This document shows positions 7,587-10,812 of a stretch of 10,812 bases of DNA, piece by piece. The position numbers and the translations under genes are program-made. The stretch comes from Willaertia magna (Eukaryota; Heterolobosea; Eutetramitea; Acrasida; Naegleriidae). Within the stretch, counting starts at the first letter, position 1. Every line of letters begins with the position of its first letter. The DNA lies in contig CADWAF010005705.1 of NCBI GenBank assembly GCA_902984215.1, positions 1-10,812 on the forward strand, in the 5' to 3' direction. Below the pieces are notes generated by a model that saw nothing but the letters and a program-made list of their open reading frames with translations, made no database searches and was not told the origin of the DNA.

Positions 7587-7914
7587 CAATCCAGTTCTAT
7601 TTTTTCATATTGATTGTAGATACGTAACTGTTGTACATTAAGTAGGGTCTTTGCGGACACTCAATAATAACTAAATATAGCCAATTATTTTTTGTAAATA
7701 TAACTTCGAACATTTTTTTTCCTAAAAAGTTCACCATTAACCTGTTGTAATCTTTAATCTGAACATTTGTTTAAAAAGATAAATTCATTTAATTCCCCTG
7801 TTGCAAGACTTTAGGCAGAATTCTGAAAAATAAATAATTTATTTAAAAACGTCTTAAATAATTAATTTCTCAATTCTTTTTATTATTTTTTTTAATACTA
7901 ATATTTAAATATTA
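7587..7914. other. convergent gap where composition shifts to very AT-rich
   Basis: This region lies between the plus-strand gene ending at 7586 and the minus-strand split gene ending at 7915, so both 3' ends point into it. An AATAAA is present at 7829-7834 on the plus strand, about 240 bases from the stop. The first 250 bases have ordinary composition, while 7861-7920 has only 4 G/C in 60. No gene is seen. Confidence 0.5.
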
Positions 7915-9446
7915 TTAAATAAAAATATTAAAATTCCTCCAAATAAGAAATTTTTTATAAATAAAATAAATAATTAAATCACTATCAAAATCAATTTTTT
8001 TATAATGCTTGCGAATGATTTTTTCCTTTTTAGAATTATAAAATGAAATTGTTAAATTATATTTTTTTAATAATTGTAAAATATTTTGTAAAAGTTTATG
8101 GTTTGAATTCTGTGAATAATTTATTAAAAAAGAATAAACGATTGGATCAATAAATAAAATAAATTTAGAATATTTTTCATAAATAAAATTTTGTAAAGCA
8201 AGTTTGCGTTCAATAACTCATAATTTAAATTAAGGTTAATAAATAATATTCACACTTACTTTCTTATTTTAATTAATCTTTCAATTTTTCTACTTTGACT
8301 ATTATATATAGCTTTACAATCCAATACAGCACATTAACCTAACTCACCGGTTTTTTTCATCTTCTTTTGAAGAATGGAAGATGTTGAGTTGGCTGGAAAT
8401 TGTAAATCTATAAATTTTTGATTATTATTATTTACAATTTCACTATCATAAATGGTATTTTCAATTAAATAATTTGAATAAGTATAATCATTTAATTGTT
8501 GATTTTGTTTTAAATTTTGTTGATTTAATTCAATAAATTCTTTTTTTTTTATATTATACATTGTTTCATTTACTTTTGATAAACGATGAATATTTCTACT
8601 GTTTGTAAAAAGAAAAGTGAATTATTCTTATTATTTGAAAGTGAGGCATTATATTGTTGTTGATTATTATCAATTTCAGTCACGTTATTGTTTGTATTGA
8701 CCTTACTGTCAGTTGATTGTAATAATGGTAATTGTTGTTGTTGATTATTATTATTATAATTGTCATTATTTGGTGTTGAAAAATTATCCTTTTCTTTTTT
8801 AACAATTTCTTTTATTATTGTTTCATTATTTTCTTTTATTATTGTTTTATTTTCTATTGTAGCGTTATTGATTGTTGTAGTGTGTGGTTTTGTGATAATT
8901 ATTGAAGTTACTGGAATAATACTTTCGTCAATTAGAGATAATTGTTTCATTAAAATTTCGTTCATTTCTTCTTCTTTTATTTCTTTTTGTGTTGCTTCTT
9001 TATTTTCTTTTTTATTTTCTTCGTTTAATATTGTTAAAGTTGAAAAACATTTTCTGTATTGGTGCTGTTGTTGGTGGAACACTAATTTTGAAAAAGTTTT
9101 AAAGACAAATTTTTAGTGGTTTGTTTGGATTTTTTTCTTGTTATTTGTCTGAGAGGTTGATGCAAACTTTTTATTCTTTGGAGCACCTTTCTAATTAATT
9201 AAAGAAAGTTAGTAATTTTTCTTATAAAAGAAGAAAATTAATATCAACTGATCTTTATAAATTATTTTTGTAAGTAAAAAAATAAGTGAAATGCAATTTT
9301 TTTTGTTTAGTTGTTATATACTGGTTTTTTAGTTGAGTAATCGTAATTTTTTGTATGAAAAGGTTGTTATTTAATAAAGAATAAAAGAATTTATTTTTAT
9401 TGTTGAAACATTTTATATATTTTAGAAACAAACTATTTTTTTTATA
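7915..9446 (-). CDS. cryptic multi-exon gene of unknown function, reading frame interrupted (possible pseudogene)
   Basis: I trace coding sequence in four pieces. Exon A (about 9446-9322) is stop-free for 41 codons. Exon B (9190 downward) continues in phase (CA|A) with VLQRIKSLHQPLRQITRKK and reaches a TAG at 9084-9082. A frame offset by one is open from 9112 to a TAA at 8572-8570, encoding HQQQHQYRKCFS, a Glu/Lys-rich part and Asn/Gln runs. A third frame is open from about 8625 and runs to the donor at 8348. The last exon (8216-7915, 100 codons with stop) is ordered, with SKFILFIDPIVYSFLI and a Trp near the end. Both frame changes are of the same sense (one base seems missing) and fall in A/T runs. 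A 134-bp intron at 8706-8573 (GTAAGG donor, phase-compatible, poor acceptor) could explain the second. No ATG starts the 5' end. G+C in the exons is above the flanks, supporting coding. I recognise no family. Confidence 0.5.
8217..8347 (-). other. candidate 131-bp intron in the split gene
   Basis: The donor is G|GTGAGT (8347), after one base of a codon. The acceptor AG is 8218-8217, and the next exon supplies the two missing bases (TT), giving GTT and then 99 sense codons without a stop. A TGA lies immediately before the exon in that frame, so only this AG works. TATTAAC (8241-8235) sits 18 nt before the end of the intron. The acceptor context (ATGAG) is unusual, lacking a pyrimidine before AG. 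Confidence 0.6.
9191..9321 (-). other. candidate 131-bp intron with a TACTAAC branch site
   Basis: The donor is CCA|GTATAT (9321) and the acceptor TTAATTAG ends at 9191. TACTAAC, the canonical branch sequence, lies at 9214-9208, 17 nt before the end, followed by a T-rich tract. Splicing joins a phase-2 exon to the frame of the next exon that stays open for 36 codons. Length equals that of the other intron in the same gene. Confidence 0.55.
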
Positions 9447-10812
9447 TTAATATAAGTGCTTTTGTTTTAATATTTAAAAAATTAGTTACAATTTTGATAT
9501 TAAAATTTAATAATTTTTTTATAAACTTAAAATATTTTTTTAAAATACACAAAAAATTAAAAAATAAAATTAATAATGCAGTTATATAAAAAGTAGTATT
9601 TATAAGAAATAAGATTAAAAAATATATTTTTATTTTAATATATTTTTTAATATTAAAAATTACTTTAGTAAATTTTAATTTATAAAATTTTAATAAATTA
9701 ATAATAAATTTATTCATTAAATTCTTATTTTTAATTAATAATTCAATAATAGTTTTATTTTTTTAAAATATTTTTTTAAAAAAATATCTTATTATTTAAA
9801 ATAATATTATTAATATACTTTATATAAATTAATCTTAAAGTTAAATTATATATTTAATTTTAGTTTTCTTTTTATTAAATTAATTTTTAAAAAATTTTAA
9901 AAAAATTTCTTTATAATGTAAATTATGTTTTTATAAAATTTTTAAAAAAACACTATCAATTTTATTTAAATTTATTTTATTTTAATTATATTTACTTTTT
10001 TAAATATATAATTATACTTAGCAGTTCTATAGTTTTTTTAAAGAAAAAAATAAAGATTATAAAATTTTGTAAAATCAGTATAAATTATATTGTTAATAAT
10101 AAAATTTATATTGTTTAATAAAATTTTAATTTGTTTAAAATAATTTTTTAAAAAAAATAAAAATGAAAAATTTTTAAAAAATATTTATATTAATTTTATT
10201 ATTATTACATAAAATTAATTTTATTTAAATAAAATATCTTTAATATTTCCTTAATTTTTAAATTTTTAGTGTACAAGAATATAAATTTATAATTTTTAAT
10301 TCAATTTATACTTTTTTTTAAAAATTTTTAATAAAAATTTTTTTTTATTTTTTTATTTTCATTTTATTATCATTTTTTAAAGAGATTTTATTAGTTTTTT
10401 ATAATTTAAATAAAATAAAATTTAATAATTAATAATAAAAAACTAAAAAATAAATTTAATAAATTTATATAAATTTATATTGTTTTTAATAGATTTAATT
10501 TATTTTTTAAAAAAAAATAGATTCTAAATAATTTAAAATTATTTCTTTTTTAAATTAAAATTAAAACCAATTTTTTACAAGTAAAAATATTAATAATTAA
10601 TAATGTTAAAAAATTTTTGAGTATATTTTAAATTTAAATTTTAAAAAACTTTAAAAATAATAAATTATATCTTTAATTTATTAAAAATATCAGTTTTTTA
10701 TAATAAATAATTTATTTTTAGTCACAAAGAAAAAAGTATTATTAATATTTAATATTCTAAAAAAAAATTAAAAAAGTTCTTTTAATAGTTTTTTAATATT
10801 AATTTTTTAATA
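9447..10812. other. extremely AT-rich DNA without a convincing gene
   Basis: Sampled lines contain 2 to 7 G/C in 60 bases. The region consists of A and T tracts with many small palindromes, the clearest being an exact 20-bp one at 9768-9787 (seven T then seven A flanked by ATA and TAT). A minus-strand ATG frame of 91 codons (9717-9442) encodes a Lys/Asn/Ile/Phe/Leu-only type peptide with a hydrophobic centre and no Asp, Glu, Arg, Gly or Pro, which is what translated A/T sequence looks like. I therefore do not call it a gene. Spacer, centromere-like or replication-related DNA, or an organelle-derived insert are all possible. Confidence 0.5.

Noticed and set aside
8573..8706. 134-bp intron (GTAAGG donor, AAAAG acceptor) in the split gene
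   Set aside because: Phase and length fit, but there is no branch-like motif near the acceptor and the removed part looks coding (Asn/Gln-rich), so it is kept only as an alternative to a frameshift.
8760..9116. 118-residue hydrophobic plus-strand frame resembling a membrane protein
   Set aside because: Antisense of the Glu/Lys/Ile-rich part of the minus-strand split gene; the Phe/Ser/Val/Ile pattern is the mirror of those codons, and the minus-strand frame links to further exons.
9187..9208. Hairpin-like CTTTC...GAAAG that could be read as a terminator
   Set aside because: The same bases are better explained as the T-rich tract and acceptor of the minus-strand intron ending at 9191.
9768..9787. 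Exact 20-bp palindrome of T7A7 flanked by ATA/TAT
   Set aside because: Expected in DNA made almost only of A and T tracts; no second copy or gene context gives it meaning.

Overview
This window looks like nuclear DNA of an AT-rich, gene-dense, free-living protist, most plausibly a heterolobosean amoeba of the Naegleria/Willaertia type. The visible clues are eukaryote-only proteins (an RRP8 rRNA methyltransferase and a NUDT14-type Nudix hydrolase), Asn/Gln homopolymers in most proteins, TAA/TAG/TGA all acting as stops (which argues against ciliate codes), short intergenic spaces, no bacterial operon signals, and GT-AG introns of about 130 bp. The species assignment is inference; no marker gene is present.

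Layout. Positions 1-389 (minus) hold the 5' end of a gene running off the left edge; its protein is entering what resembles a WGR domain, as in PARP-family proteins. Its upstream region (388-740) carries a dense cluster of the palindrome ATTCGAAT and relatives. Positions 907-1267 (plus) look like a broken second WGR-like segment. Then come plus-strand genes: a Nudix hydrolase (1495-2295), an unrecognised Asn-rich protein (3195-3932, possibly spliced to end at 4016), RRP8 (4019-5083), and a nuclear-looking Cys-rich protein of 419 residues (6327-7586). Nudix, RRP8 and the Cys-rich gene are single exons.

From about 7860 base composition changes. Noncoding DNA falls to roughly 5-10% G+C (2 to 7 G/C per 60 in lines I counted, against 14-16 per 60 earlier). 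Inside this AT-rich part I can trace a minus-strand gene that simple open-frame listing breaks up: at least three exons between about 9446 and 7915. Two 131-bp introns fit in phase and carry branch-site-like motifs 17-18 nt before the AG. Two places also require a one-base slip, so the gene is either degraded, affected by homopolymer sequencing errors, or contains further splicing. Beyond 9450 the DNA is almost pure A/T and I see no convincing gene.

The genes do not form a pathway. RRP8 acts in nucleolar 60S ribosome maturation and the Nudix enzyme in nucleotide-sugar turnover; the others have no firm function. The observations most worth checking are the cryptic split gene at 7915-9446, the shared intron grammar, the candidate alternative C-terminal hydrophobic tail at 3825-4016, the ATTCGAAT cluster, and the pseudoknot-order inverted repeats just after RRP8. 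I did not find anything I would call a new molecular system.
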